The position numbers and the translations under genes are program-made. Positions 1 through 9,315 of a stretch of DNA of 64,000 nt are shown piece by piece; position 1 is the stretch's first letter; each line of letters starts with the position of its first letter. Source of the DNA: UPXZ01 sp049840795 (GTDB lineage: Bacteria; Bacteroidota; Bacteroidia; Bacteroidales; Paludibacteraceae); the NCBI GenBank assembly GCA_049840795.1, contig JASGJK010000016.1, forward strand, positions 62,001 to 126,000. The letters are read 5' to 3'. The notes under the pieces are model-generated. The model made no database searches and had not been told where the DNA came from. It saw only the letters and a list, made by a program, of their open reading frames with translations.

Positions 1-905
1 TTTCCAAGATAATAAAAAATAAAAGCGGCAATGAATCCTGCAAAAATGTCAATGGTATAATGTGCTTGAATGTAAACTGTTGAAGCAATAAGAAAAAGAT
101 AAAATGGCAATAAACAAAAGAATAGCAGGTATTTCTTGTGTCCGGACAACATATACATTATTAGCGTTGATATGCCTACGTGTGAACTTGGAAATGCTGC
201 CGTAGGCCGTTCTCCTACTTTTTGAACTGAATTTACTAAAAAATCGAAAAAACCGGTAGTTTCTTTTAACGGTTCAATGGAATGTGTACTAAAAAAATTA
301 CCGATAGCCGGAAACAAATCAGCTGCCACATTTTTTCCACCAATAACGGCATAATAGTATTGTGGACCTACCACCGGAAATAGAATAAATATAAGATAAA
401 ACAATAAAAAAGCAAACATAACATTGAAGAAAAAAGGATGAAAAAATTTTTTATCATAAAAATAAAAGTGGGCACAAGTAAATATAATCAATGGGAAATA
501 AGAAAAATAACCTAAATTCATAAGTTCCGATATTATCCGCTGCGGAAAATAATGATTAAACAGATACGCCGGTTGAAAACCGAAGATGCTCTGTTCCCAA
601 TGAGCTACTAAACTATCTTGATTTTCTAAAAAACGATTAAATTCAAATGTTTCGGGATACCAGTATGCCAATAAACCTCCAATTAAAAAAAAACGAAGAA
701 AAATAATATGCCTACTTTTGGTACGTGATGTAAGGTAAGCTAATCCCAGGATAGAAGCAGAAATTAATATCCGAAAATACAATAATGACTGTACCCGATA
801 ATGATTTACAAACAAAAAATACAATCCGATAAGGAATGTAATGAAAATATAAATCAAGGTCAGCTTTTCTACAGAATATAAACGGAATCTTTTACCCGGG
901 TGCAT
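1..905 (-). CDS. PAP2-family membrane phosphatase (partial, runs off the left edge)
   Basis: The minus frame opens with ATG at 905-903 and stays open to base 1, about 301 residues, with the C-terminus outside the window. It is a polytopic membrane protein with many aromatic-rich hydrophobic segments. Near the visible end are the three PAP2 acid-phosphatase signatures: KVGERP (K-x-x-x-RP-like motif 1), FPSSHVGIS (PSSH motif 2) and AHYTIDIFAG (motif 3 with the catalytic His). Such proteins dephosphorylate lipid phosphates such as phosphatidic acid or undecaprenyl pyrophosphate, or transfer inositol phosphate, at the outer face of the inner membrane. The long N-terminal membrane part resembles the inositolphosphotransferase/PAP2 group more than the short PgpB/BacA types, so the substrate is uncertain. 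Confidence 0.85.
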   Translation of the reverse strand, partial: MHPGKRFRLYSVEKLTLIYIFITFLIGLYFLFVNHYRVQSLLYFRILISASILGLAYLTSRTKSRHIIFLRFFLIGGLLAYWYPETFEFNRFLENQDSLVAHWEQSIFGFQPAYLFNHYFPQRIISELMNLGYFSYFPLIIFTCAHFYFYDKKFFHPFFFNVMFAFLLFYLIFILFPVVGPQYYYAVIGGKNVAADLFPAIGNFFSTHSIEPLKETTGFFDFLVNSVQKVGERPTAAFPSSHVGISTLIMYMLSGHKKYLLFFCLLPFYLFLIASTVYIQAHYTIDIFAGFIAAFIFYYLG

Positions 906-1023
906 AAATTATTGTTATAAATAATAACTACTTATGTGCAAAATTACGAAATAATATTGAATATAAAAATTTATCCGAAAAGCTTTGCTTATCTATTCAT
1001 TATTAGTATAAAAAACCTCGCAA

Positions 1024-1066
1024 TAAAAATCCTGTCCGGATAATAATTATCAGAACAGGATTTTAT
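1024..1066 (-). terminator. Rho-independent terminator after aconitase
   Basis: Stem arms taaaaatcctgt (1024-1035) and acaggattttat (1055-1066) enclose a 19-base loop. The A/T-rich flanks give a U-tract on the minus transcript just after the aconitase stop at 1107. Confidence 0.7.
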
Positions 1067-1106
1067 CAATAGCTTTGTATAATATCTATATACTGAAGTT
1101 GTTAAA

Positions 1107-3362
1107 TCACTTTTTCATCGAATTTAGTGCGCTTCCAGCCTTAAACCAACCGATTTGTTGATCATTGTACGTGTGTGCAACCTCAATACTGTCTGTTGTG
1201 CCGTCACCGTGGTGCAATATCACGTTGAAATTTTTTCCCGGAGCAAATTCGGTTAGTCCGATGATACTGACGGTATCGTTTTCTCTCACTTTATCGTAGT
1301 CGTTTTTATCAACAAAAGTTAGTGCCAACATTCCCTGTTTTTTCAAATTTGTTTCGTGTATGCGGGCAAATGATTTCACTAATATCACTTTAACGTTCAA
1401 ATGTCTTGGTTCCATCGCCGCATGTTCACGACTTGAACCTTCACCGTAGTTTTCTTCTGCAATTACAATAGAACCAATGCCTTGTGCTTTGAACTTGCGA
1501 GCTAAAACAGGTACAACTTCGTATTCTCCTGTTTGCGGATTGAGTACACTATTGGTTTTTTGATTGAAATAATTAACGGCTCCGATGAGCATATTATCGG
1601 ATATATTATCCAAATGTCCGCGGAATCGTAACCACGAACCGGCCATTGAAATATGATCGGTGGTACATTTTCCTTGTACTTTGATAAGCACTGGTAATTT
1701 CAAATAGTCTTTTCCGTCCCAAGGGCTGAACGGTGTCAATCGTTGTAACCGTTGTGAATCTTCTGCAATTTCTATGGTAACATTGTTACCGTTTTTTGAT
1801 GGTGCAAGATATCCGGTGTCCTTCACGGCAAAGCCCTTCAAAGGCATCTCATTGCCGGTAGGCTCGGTTAATTTCACCTTTTCGCCTTTTTTGTTTGTCA
1901 GGGTGTCTGTTAATGGGTTAAAAGCTAAATCGCCGGCAATGGTCAGAGCGGCTACTAATTCGGGTGAAGCCACGAAAGCGTGCGTATTCGGATTACCATC
2001 GTTGCGTTTCGCAAAATTTCGGTTGAATGAAGTGATGATAGAGTTGGGTCTTTCGCTCGGTGATTCGTCTCGTTTCCACTGACCTATACAAGGACCACAA
2101 GCATTAGCCATAATTACAGCTCCTACGCTTTCAAATTCTTCGATAATTCCATCACGTTCAGCAGTGTATCTCACTTGTTCCGAACCGGGATTGATGATGA
2201 ATCTGGCTTTTACGCTCAAACCGTTTTTCTTCGCTTTTTTTACGATAGAAGCTGCGCGGGTTAAATCTTCGTAAGATGAGTTGGTGCAAGAACCAATTAA
2301 ACCCACTTCCATATGTTGTGGAAAGCCTTTATCGTGTACCACTTTCGAAAATTCAGAAATAGGATATGCCGCATCCGGTGTAAAAGGTCCGTTAATATAA
2401 GGCTCCAGTTCAGACAGATTGATTTCAATTAACCGATCGTAGTATTTTTCGGGATTTTCAACAACTTCTTCATCGGGTTGTAAATATTTGATGACTTTCA
2501 AAGCTTGTTCTGCCACTTCAGCTCTACCGGTAGCGGCAAGATAATCAGCTGATTTCATGTCAAAAGGAAATACCGATGTGGTAGCACCTACTTCGGCACC
2601 CATATTGCAAATAGTAGCTTTACCCGTTGCTGATAGAGTGCCGGTTCCTTCGCCAAAATACTCTATAATGGCATTTGTTCCTCCTTTTACCGTTAAAATA
2701 CCGGCTAATTTGAGTATAACGTCTTTAGGCGACGTCCATCCGTTTAGTTTTCCGGTCAGTTTTACACCTATGATTTTTGGCATTTTGAGTTCCCAAGGCA
2801 TTCCTGCCATAACATCAACAGCATCTGCGCCTCCTACGCCTATCGCAATCATTCCCAATCCACCAGCGTTAGGGGTGTGCGAATCTGTACCTACCATCAT
2901 TCCACCCGGAAAAGCGTAATTTTCAAGTACTACCTGATGAATGATGCCTGCACCGGGTTTCCAAAATCCGATTCCGTATTTGTTGGAAACGTCTTTCAGA
3001 AAACCGTAAACTTCGTTGTTTGTAGTGTTAGCAGTTTGTAAATCGGCATCGGAGCCGATATAAGCTTGAATTAAATGGTCACAATGTACGGTGGATGGTA
3101 CAGCTACACTTGTTCTGCCGGAGTTCATTAATTGTAACAGAGCCATTTGAGCTGTAGCATCTTGCATAGCTACTCTGTCAGGTGCAAAATCAACGTAATC
3201 AACAGCGCGCGTATAGTTTTTTATTTTAACTTCGGGAGCTAAATGAGCAAATAGAATTTTTTCCGTAAGGGTAAAAGGACGATTTAACTCGTTCTTTGCC
3301 TCATTTACTTTGTCGGGTAGAGTGGCATATAAGCCCTTAATCATTTCAATATCAAAAATCAT
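1107..3362 (-). CDS. acn: Aconitate hydratase
   Basis: A 751-residue protein of the expected size for a Bacteroidota aconitase, which isomerises citrate and isocitrate in the cytosolic TCA pathway. The three [4Fe-4S] ligand cysteines are visible: Cys359 in IGSCTNSSYEDL, and Cys422 and Cys425 in ACGPCIGQW. Other family landmarks are VGTDSHTPN near residue 157 and the swivel-domain motif GEGSSREHAAMEPR near residue 640. The ATG at 3362 gives the normal N-terminus. It stands alone, with a terminator behind it. Some Bacteroidales lack a full oxidative branch of the TCA cycle, so presence of this gene suggests at least the citrate-to-2-oxoglutarate branch. The frame is intact. Confidence 0.97.
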   Translation of the reverse strand: MIFDIEMIKGLYATLPDKVNEAKNELNRPFTLTEKILFAHLAPEVKIKNYTRAVDYVDFAPDRVAMQDATAQMALLQLMNSGRTSVAVPSTVHCDHLIQAYIGSDADLQTANTTNNEVYGFLKDVSNKYGIGFWKPGAGIIHQVVLENYAFPGGMMVGTDSHTPNAGGLGMIAIGVGGADAVDVMAGMPWELKMPKIIGVKLTGKLNGWTSPKDVILKLAGILTVKGGTNAIIEYFGEGTGTLSATGKATICNMGAEVGATTSVFPFDMKSADYLAATGRAEVAEQALKVIKYLQPDEEVVENPEKYYDRLIEINLSELEPYINGPFTPDAAYPISEFSKVVHDKGFPQHMEVGLIGSCTNSSYEDLTRAASIVKKAKKNGLSVKARFIINPGSEQVRYTAERDGIIEEFESVGAVIMANACGPCIGQWKRDESPSERPNSIITSFNRNFAKRNDGNPNTHAFVASPELVAALTIAGDLAFNPLTDTLTNKKGEKVKLTEPTGNEMPLKGFAVKDTGYLAPSKNGNNVTIEIAEDSQRLQRLTPFSPWDGKDYLKLPVLIKVQGKCTTDHISMAGSWLRFRGHLDNISDNMLIGAVNYFNQKTNSVLNPQTGEYEVVPVLARKFKAQGIGSIVIAEENYGEGSSREHAAMEPRHLNVKVILVKSFARIHETNLKKQGMLALTFVDKNDYDKVRENDTVSIIGLTEFAPGKNFNVILHHGDGTTDSIEVAHTYNDQQIGWFKAGSALNSMKK

Positions 3363-3683
3363 ATTTTTATGTTGTTAAATTATTTTGAAGTAAATCGTTA
3401 TTAAAAAATATGAGCGTTCTTCTGCATTAAAGATTTAACAAAGAACAATAAAAAATGTTCGGTATAAGTTTGTTATTCAATGGTTATTTAACTTTGCTAT
3501 GTTGAATTATAGTAATCTTGAATGTGAATTGTGTGTCAAAACAGACCGTTGTAAACTTTATTCCACACGGCTTATTTTTCTGCAAATACTTTGCCACTCT
3601 CCGTTATCGGACGAAAGCAATGCAATATTTCATTAAAAAAACTTGAAAATATAAGCAGAAGTATTATTTGAAGATGAAAGATG
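3363..3683. other. Intergenic region upstream of aconitase
   Basis: 321 AT-rich bases between the aconitase start and the stop of the next minus-strand gene. It must contain the aconitase promoter, but I see no clean TAnnTTTG box and no RNA gene or repeat. Confidence 0.5.
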
Positions 3684-4214
3684 TCAAAGCTTATTATAAA
3701 CTTTTTCGATGGTGTGTATATTGCGGGAGGTAAATTTATCTTTCAGTGATTTTTGCCCAAGTATTTTAGAAAAGTCAGTTTGCAGCGTGTTTCCTTTCAC
3801 TACCTGCCAATAGAAAAAACGATTGACAATTGCCGATTGTTCCTCATCGGATGGACTACATGCATTAAATCTGCATCTGAGTTCTTCTTCGAATCCGTTT
3901 TCAATTATAAAAATATAGCAATGCAGACGCTCATTTGTCGTAAAAGGTACCGATTGGAGCATTTGTTTAATTTCTTCTTTTGATTTGATATACAGGGATA
4001 CCTCATATTTAAAATGTTCAGACATAGCTTTTTCTAACCTGAGGCGTAATTTTTCGGCTGTATCTTCAGCCGAAAAAAGAATATTGCCACTTGCTAATAC
4101 AGCTTTAACATCGGTCAGCCCTAATTTTTCAAATAGTGAAATAACTTCTGCCATTTTCATTGTTCTTCCGTTCACATTCACCCCGCGAAGAAAGGTACAA
4201 TATTTTTTGCTCAT
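3684..4214 (-). CDS. DUF1697 domain-containing protein
   Basis: 176 residues. The N-terminal half has the DUF1697 pattern: YCTFLRGVNVNG at residues 5-16, a helix with MAEVISLFEKLGL, then VKAVLASGNILFSAED. The family is widespread in bacteria, has a ferredoxin-like two-domain fold, and its biochemical function is unknown. The gene lies 29 bases downstream of the LuxR-type regulator on the same strand, so co-transcription is possible but not shown. The frame is intact and the length is normal for the family. Confidence 0.85.
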   Translation of the reverse strand: MSKKYCTFLRGVNVNGRTMKMAEVISLFEKLGLTDVKAVLASGNILFSAEDTAEKLRLRLEKAMSEHFKYEVSLYIKSKEEIKQMLQSVPFTTNERLHCYIFIIENGFEEELRCRFNACSPSDEEQSAIVNRFFYWQVVKGNTLQTDFSKILGQKSLKDKFTSRNIHTIEKVYNKL

Positions 4215-4243
4215 CTGAAAAAAGTTTTAATAATTATAAAATA

Positions 4244-4864
4244 TTATTCGTTTTGGTTGATGGATTGAATATCGATGAGTTTATTTGTGATAGCATAAAT
4301 GGTTAAACCGGCGGTGCTGTGTATGCCTAATTTTCGTATTATGTTTCTGCGGTGGGTTATCACCGTGTGGGTTGACAAGAAGAGTTCATTGGCAATTTCT
4401 TTGTTTGTTAGCCCCTTTACTACACAAGTGAGTATTTCTTTTTCGCGTAGGCTCAGTGCATCCGCTTCATCTGAAGTGTCTACCTCCGCATCCGGATCGT
4501 TGAAAAGTTTTTCGAGTTTATGCTGAATTTGTTCGGCAGAGTCGTACAAATCTATTGTTTCATCGTAGTTTAATTTCAATGCCGTATCGAAAAAACCGGT
4601 TAAAATTGCAAGAATCTGTATCGATTTATCGGCATATTCCTGTTTTATTTTGGCAATGCTCGTTATTGGTAAATATATGGGATTGATGATGATAACATCG
4701 GGCTTGTATAATCGTATAGTACCCCACAGCAAATCGGGCGATGCAACTTCAATGGCGTGTACGTGAAAGCCTTGCACACGTTTCAGAGTGGTAGCCAAGC
4801 CGGTACGTATAATAGTGGATGGCTCTGCTATCGCTATTTTTAGTAAAACGTCGTTTTTGTTCAT
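4244..4864 (-). CDS. LuxR-type response regulator-like transcription factor
   Basis: 206 residues. The N-terminal part (residues 9-120) resembles a degenerate receiver domain (KIAIAEPSTIIRTGL, then DVIIINPIYLP) in which the usual phospho-acceptor surroundings are poorly conserved. The C-terminal part (about 139-200) is a clear GerE/LuxR helix-turn-helix: LSLREKEILTCVVKGLTNKE followed by IANELFLSTHTVITHRRNI. Its ATG overlaps the stop of the upstream hemerythrin gene by four bases, indicating translational coupling. The pairing suggests that the regulator and the oxygen/NO-sensing or iron-repair hemerythrin protein act together in a redox or nitrosative response. This is an inference from context. 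Confidence 0.85.
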   Translation of the reverse strand: MNKNDVLLKIAIAEPSTIIRTGLATTLKRVQGFHVHAIEVASPDLLWGTIRLYKPDVIIINPIYLPITSIAKIKQEYADKSIQILAILTGFFDTALKLNYDETIDLYDSAEQIQHKLEKLFNDPDAEVDTSDEADALSLREKEILTCVVKGLTNKEIANELFLSTHTVITHRRNIIRKLGIHSTAGLTIYAITNKLIDIQSINQNE

Positions 4865-5554
4865 TGGTCAATTTTTTGTTCAATAGCTTCAATCACGGGT
4901 ACAAAGAAGTAATCTTCTATCCGATTGTGAATTTCCAAGTCTTTTTCGCAATTCAGCAAGTCGAACAATACTTCGTTCAGTTGATAATTATTTCCTTTTG
5001 AAGGATAATATTTGATCAATATGTTTTTTAATTCGGCTAACTTGGAATCAACGTCGGTATGCTGTTCTTCAAACATTGAAATGGTATATCGGGCAGGTTT
5101 ATTGCCGGAAAGAAGCTGCATCACATAAGGGAAAACCGTTTCGTCTTCGTATTGCATGTGTTTTCTTACCTCATCGACGTATTCATCAAAAAAACGTAGA
5201 AAAAACTGACGGTAGGGCATACTCTGATCCGAATTATCCACTGCATCAAGTAGCTTTTCCCTTATCGAGGGGAGTTTGTATGCCAAAAAATAGTTGTGTC
5301 CGTTTTCTAAATAGTTGATGACTGTTTCTATAGATAAATACTGCGTGTCTTCTTCTACAACATTTCCTTCGATGATAAAATTGACAATAGCTAAAAAAGT
5401 ATTTGTATCAAATATTATTAATTGTACATGCTTCGGCTATGGTTTTGTTGCCGAACCCAAAAGAGATACCGAATCGGCTGATACTGGTGAGCAAAAATGC
5501 ATATTCATCAATCAAATCGCTCATACGGGTTTGCGGAGTGAATTTATGTTTCAT
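4861..5554 (-). CDS. Hemerythrin-domain protein with ScdA-like N-terminus (frameshifted)
   Basis: From ATG 5554 the frame reads FTPQTRMSDLIDEYAFLLTS and then FGFGNKTIAEACTINNI before a TGA near 5410. Reading one base later continues as DTNTFLAIVNFI and joins the frame that carries MAYKLPSIREKLL to the stop at 4861. The joined product is about 230 residues: an N-terminal ScdA/DUF542-like region and a C-terminal hemerythrin four-helix bundle with metal-ligand candidates in FDEYVDEVRKHMQYEDE, EEQHTDVD and EIHNRIEDYF. Family members bind a di-iron centre and function in O2/NO sensing or Fe-S cluster repair. The break is one extra base in an A/T run. A TTG at 5286 could start a shorter product, but the matching upstream frame argues for a single interrupted gene. 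Confidence 0.8.
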
Positions 5555-5724
5555 TTATACTGTAATTTTTTAATAAGTCAAATGGCAAATCCATTCAACA
5601 TAAACTGATTTATGTGTGGTTTAAGATTATTTTTATCATCGTTGATATTACAATGTAACCTGCTTGTTTGTTTTGTAAAAATACTAAGTTTTTTTGAATT
5701 ACTGTTTTTAACATGGAAAAAAAG

Positions 5725-5755
5725 TGCCGGATACATTTTGTGATGTGTTCCGGCA
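5725..5755. terminator. Bidirectional terminator-like hairpin
   Basis: Arms tgccgga (5725-5731) and tccggca (5749-5755), with seven A's directly left and ctattttttt to the right, so it can terminate in both directions. It lies between divergent genes, where no annotated transcript ends. Confidence 0.55.
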
Positions 5756-5954
5756 ACTATTTTTTTCAAATTACTAACAGAATATGTAATGGCTTATTTT
5801 AATATTGCAAAGATTGCAGTTTGTTTTGAACAGTAAAATACCTGAATATTGGTATTTAAAGGGCTTACTACCTATTGTTGATGTTAGTCTGTTTTTACTC
5901 TTGCATATATAAAAATACCCTCTTTAGGTGATTTCGGTTTGTTGAAATCTCTAT

Positions 5955-5962
5955 TACTTTTG
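5955..5962 (+). promoter_or_regulatory. Promoter -7 box for the DUF6686-like/flavodoxin pair
   Basis: TACTTTTG matches the Bacteroidota -7 consensus TAnnTTTG and lies 14 bases before the ATG at 5976. No convincing -33 TTTG is seen at the usual distance. Confidence 0.45.
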
Positions 5963-5975
5963 TTGTAAAAAAAGT

Positions 5976-6356
5976 ATGTCGGTAATAAATCGGACAATGA
6001 ATGGTCAATTGATATTTTGTCAAAAGTGTGAAAAATACCATCTTGAGTTTGGAAATCTGAATTTCAGCTTTACGGAAGAAGAATTGCAACGTTTTACAGA
6101 TTATATACAATCTATCAATGGAATATATTATGATACACATAATCAGCATTTGGCAAACCAACGACGAATATTATTGCCCACGCGATTGAAGGGTTTTAAT
6201 TTTTGTTTCACGTTGAATGAATTGAACGAAATAAAAAAGTCTTTTATCCGAAAAAAATGTACCCTGTGCTTTTATATTACCGGTTACTTTCGGATGCGAA
6301 TTTTCACCAAACTAATAATAAATCATATTAACTCATCAAATCAAAAATATTTATAA
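5976..6356 (+). CDS. Small DUF6686-like protein
   Basis: 126 residues with a short CxxC near the N-terminus (FCQKCEKYHLEFGNLNFSF), followed by an acidic helix EEELQRFTDYIQSI. This pattern resembles small Bacteroidota proteins annotated DUF6686, of unknown function. The C-terminal 30 residues are basic and aromatic and may be the result of a frame slip rather than a natural end. Its stop codon overlaps the ATG of the flavodoxin gene (TAATG), so the two are probably translated from one mRNA. A redox or metal-binding accessory role would be a guess. Confidence 0.6.
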   Translation: MSVINRTMNGQLIFCQKCEKYHLEFGNLNFSFTEEELQRFTDYIQSINGIYYDTHNQHLANQRRILLPTRLKGFNFCFTLNELNEIKKSFIRKKCTLCFYITGYFRMRIFTKLIINHINSSNQKYL

Positions 6357-6856
6357 TGAAATCATTAGCAATAATTTACGGTTCTACCGGAGATAATACA
6401 AAGAATGTAGCAAAGAAAATAGCCGAAAAAATAACGGGAGCAGATTTGCTTGACGTGGCTTCAATAACCAAAGCTGATGTCGAAAAGTACGACAATTTAA
6501 TTATAGGAAGCTCCACCTGGGGGTTAGGAGACCTGCAAGATGACTGGGATGGATTTTTGCCTGAGTTGAAAAAGGCTGATCTTACCGGAAAAACTATTTC
6601 GCTTTTTGGACTTGGTGATTCATCATCCTATTCAGATACCTATGTTGATGCTATGGGAATTATATTTGAAACCATTAAGGATAAAGGGTGCAACATTATC
6701 GGAAGTGTCTCCACTGCCGGGTACTCATTTGATTCGTCACGTGCCGATAACGGAGGACAATTTGTAGGTTTGGCGTTGGACGAGGACAATGAGTTTAATA
6801 AAACAGATGACCGAATAAGTGAGTGGGTGAAAGATATTTTACCCCGATTTCAGTAA
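6356..6856 (+). CDS. fldA: Flavodoxin
   Basis: 166 residues, a long-chain flavodoxin. The FMN phosphate-binding loop is GSTGDNTKNVA at residues 9-19. The FMN-stacking loops follow as SSTWGLGDLQDDWDGF (Trp near residue 55) and FGLGDSSSYSDTYVDAMG (Tyr near residue 93). It is a soluble low-potential electron carrier, substituting for ferredoxin in pyruvate:ferredoxin oxidoreductase and radical SAM chemistry, typically under iron limitation. It is translationally coupled to the upstream small protein and followed by a terminator. Confidence 0.95.
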   Translation: MKSLAIIYGSTGDNTKNVAKKIAEKITGADLLDVASITKADVEKYDNLIIGSSTWGLGDLQDDWDGFLPELKKADLTGKTISLFGLGDSSSYSDTYVDAMGIIFETIKDKGCNIIGSVSTAGYSFDSSRADNGGQFVGLALDEDNEFNKTDDRISEWVKDILPRFQ

Positions 6857-6889
6857 AGATGGATTTAAAGTACATTGTGTATCTGATAG

Positions 6890-6916
6890 TGGGGTGTTTT
6901 TGAAAATGACACCCCA
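6890..6916. terminator. Bidirectional terminator between flavodoxin and patatin genes
   Basis: Arms tggggtgt (6890-6897) and acacccca (6909-6916) around an 11-base T/A loop. It separates the convergent genes ending at 6856 and 6955. Confidence 0.7.
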
Positions 6917-6954
6917 TTGCTTTTACAAACAACAAAGAGCGAAGTGCCTACGGA

Positions 6955-9180
6955 TTAGAACCAAAAACCGATGTTTCCGGTAGTCACTAATTTACCGTAA
7001 GCATCGGAGTATCCTAATGTAAATTCGATAGGTCCTACATTAGTCCTGAAAGAGTAGGTAAGACCAACTCCTAACATTCCTTCATAATCAGAGAGTTGAT
7101 TCAAATGATTGGTTTGAAGTAAATAGTTGGTTGATAGAGTTACATAGTTACGTTTGAAGATTTTGCATCTCATACCCAAACTCCCAACGGCAGCATTATT
7201 TTGCAGTGTCCATACGGATGGTGCACCGTAAAATGGTAAGTAGTGGTAGAAAAAAGATTCGTATTCGTTGGAGGTTAAATGGTTTTTTAAAAATTGTGGT
7301 GTCTGATTCAGAAATATGGAACGGGCATTGATACTTGTCAGTACTGCCAAATTTGAATTGATACTCAGCGTGTTTTTAGCTTTTATAAGTGCTATTGATC
7401 TGATTTTGTCGCTATTAGTATTGTGTGCCAACGTAAATTCTGTATATAATTGAAAACCTTTAGTTGGGAAATAAAAATGGTCTAAATTATCAAAATTATA
7501 ATATACGTAATAATTTGTGACTGCATTTCCAGTTGTTTTTAACGAAATTTCTCTGTTTCCTGTCACTTGGTATTGTCTTTCTATTGCAAGTTCTTCTTTT
7601 ATTCCGGCACCAAGTAATGAATATCTGTGCAGGCGCTGGTAAGTATATAACTTGGCAGCGCCATAATAAATCGAAGTAGGGTAGGTATATTCCCGCGTAT
7701 TGTGAATTTTCATATCAGAATATGACCCCTCCAGTGTAAATGCAATTTTTGGAAGTTTGCTTTTATTCATTTCCGCTAAAAAATTAAACCTTGGGTTAGA
7801 AGAAATATCGGTGGTAAATGATAGCAAATTGATGATATTCGAATAGTTTTTACGGGTGGCGTTCAGCGTTATCGAAACCATACTTTTACTATTCAGTCGC
7901 ATGCCTACGTTTAGATTTAAGCTTTTTCGTTCTTCGAGAACAACGTTCAGGGTTTTACCTTCAGAGTTTGGAATTAGCTTGAAATAAACACGATCAAAGA
8001 CTCCCATTCCATATAAACTTCCAATGGAGTTTTTAATATCGCTGAAACTGTAAGTGCCGGGAGTATGCAGGTCCATCACCTCTTGCAAAAGCTTAATGGA
8101 TAATGAATATTTACCGGTAAACTGTATGTCTGTAATTTTCAGAGATTTTAATATCGTTAAACTATCGGATATTGTTTGCGGTTGCAAATTGTATTTTGTT
8201 TTTAATGCTCTAATCTGTTGTATGGTAGCCATCGCCGATTCTCTACCTCTCCGAATCAGGGTGTCGGCAGCATTGTTGGTAAAACTCGACGAATTATAGC
8301 CGGTCAGATTAGGTTCAATCAGAACATCGCATAAGGCTTTGTTGGTGGAATCTTTATGCGCTGTAAGTATCCCTACCAGTTGAGAACTCAGATCAATAAT
8401 GGAGGATACACTTTCTCTTTTTCGATAGTCTTTATTTAAATTTACTCCGATCACAATGTCAGCTCCCATTTGTTTTGCCACATCAACAGGAAAGTTATTC
8501 ACCACGCCTCCATCCACAAATAAATACTGATTATACTTAATGGGCGCAAATACCCCCGGAATAGCCATACTCGAAAAGATAGCCGTAGGTAAAAAACCGG
8601 ATTGTAAAACAACCTCTTTTCCTGTATTTAAATCAGTTCCGATGCAGGCAAATGAGATGGGGAATTTGCTGAAATCAGCTTTGGGCGCGATATTAGAGGC
8701 TAATTTGCAGAATAAATTTATGACGTTTTGTCCACGAACAACTCCATTACCGAACTCGGGCTTGTTTTCGGTGTAAACAGGCACGGTCAGCACATATCGT
8801 TGCTGTTCCTCTTGGGCGTATTGGTCTAACTGCTTCCGAGGTACGTAATCCGTAAGCAATTGAGCCCAATTTTCGGTCAGGCACATATCACTCAGCGCTT
8901 TAGTGGAATATCCTATGGAGTACAAACCTCCAATCACACTTCCCATACTTGTACCTACTATAATATCAATAGGGATACCTTCTTTTTCTAATACTTCCAA
9001 TACACCAATGTGGGTAAAGCCCTTGGCGCCGCCTCCACTTAAAACCACTGCCACCTTCGGACGATGCATTGGTTGTGCCGACACAATGTGTGTAGTCACT
9101 ATACCTATAATGACTAATAAAACCGTTTTGATGAGCTGTATTTGGGTGTAATGTAGCATAAATCTTCGGTTTAGAAACAT
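6955..9180 (-). CDS. Patatin-like phospholipase with BamA-type C-terminal barrel
   Basis: 741 residues. After a signal segment (IKTVLLVIIGIVTTHIVSAQ) comes a patatin domain with the oxyanion loop LSGGGAKGFTHIG (about residues 47-59), nucleophile elbow GTSMG (about 79-83) and catalytic Asp in VDGGVVNNFPVD. Residues from about 340 form a POTRA-like region, followed by a C-terminal Omp85/BamA-like beta-barrel ending in an aromatic residue (IGFWF). This layout is that of PlpD/FplA type Vd proteins, which thread a lipase domain to the cell surface. The start could be ATG 9180 or the internal ATG at 9159; the latter gives a cleaner signal peptide. The frame is intact. Confidence 0.92.
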   Translation of the reverse strand: MFLNRRFMLHYTQIQLIKTVLLVIIGIVTTHIVSAQPMHRPKVAVVLSGGGAKGFTHIGVLEVLEKEGIPIDIIVGTSMGSVIGGLYSIGYSTKALSDMCLTENWAQLLTDYVPRKQLDQYAQEEQQRYVLTVPVYTENKPEFGNGVVRGQNVINLFCKLASNIAPKADFSKFPISFACIGTDLNTGKEVVLQSGFLPTAIFSSMAIPGVFAPIKYNQYLFVDGGVVNNFPVDVAKQMGADIVIGVNLNKDYRKRESVSSIIDLSSQLVGILTAHKDSTNKALCDVLIEPNLTGYNSSSFTNNAADTLIRRGRESAMATIQQIRALKTKYNLQPQTISDSLTILKSLKITDIQFTGKYSLSIKLLQEVMDLHTPGTYSFSDIKNSIGSLYGMGVFDRVYFKLIPNSEGKTLNVVLEERKSLNLNVGMRLNSKSMVSITLNATRKNYSNIINLLSFTTDISSNPRFNFLAEMNKSKLPKIAFTLEGSYSDMKIHNTREYTYPTSIYYGAAKLYTYQRLHRYSLLGAGIKEELAIERQYQVTGNREISLKTTGNAVTNYYVYYNFDNLDHFYFPTKGFQLYTEFTLAHNTNSDKIRSIALIKAKNTLSINSNLAVLTSINARSIFLNQTPQFLKNHLTSNEYESFFYHYLPFYGAPSVWTLQNNAAVGSLGMRCKIFKRNYVTLSTNYLLQTNHLNQLSDYEGMLGVGLTYSFRTNVGPIEFTLGYSDAYGKLVTTGNIGFWF

Positions 9181-9315
9181 TGCAAATATAGAAATATATA
9201 ACGAGTTTTATTCTGAAATTTCAGATTTCTCAAACAAAATATTTTATTCCGAGTAAAGAGAACTACGTCATCATAAAAATCAAATTCCAAATCAGCAATT
9301 TGAAATAATTACCAA

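Larger units (their letters stand above)
5555..5975. other. Divergent intergenic region
   Basis: 421 bases between the hemerythrin start (minus) and the start at 5976 (plus). It holds a strong bidirectional terminator-like hairpin (5725-5755) and a -7 promoter box (5955-5962). The short open frames here lack any family resemblance and I treat them as noise. Confidence 0.5.

Noticed and set aside
1774..2919. Open frames on the plus strand inside aconitase
   Set aside because: They are antisense to a strongly conserved gene, with no start signals or family resemblance.
5578..5769. Small minus-strand open frame between hemerythrin and flavodoxin
   Set aside because: It crosses the terminator hairpin, has AT-driven composition and no ribosome-binding or family evidence.
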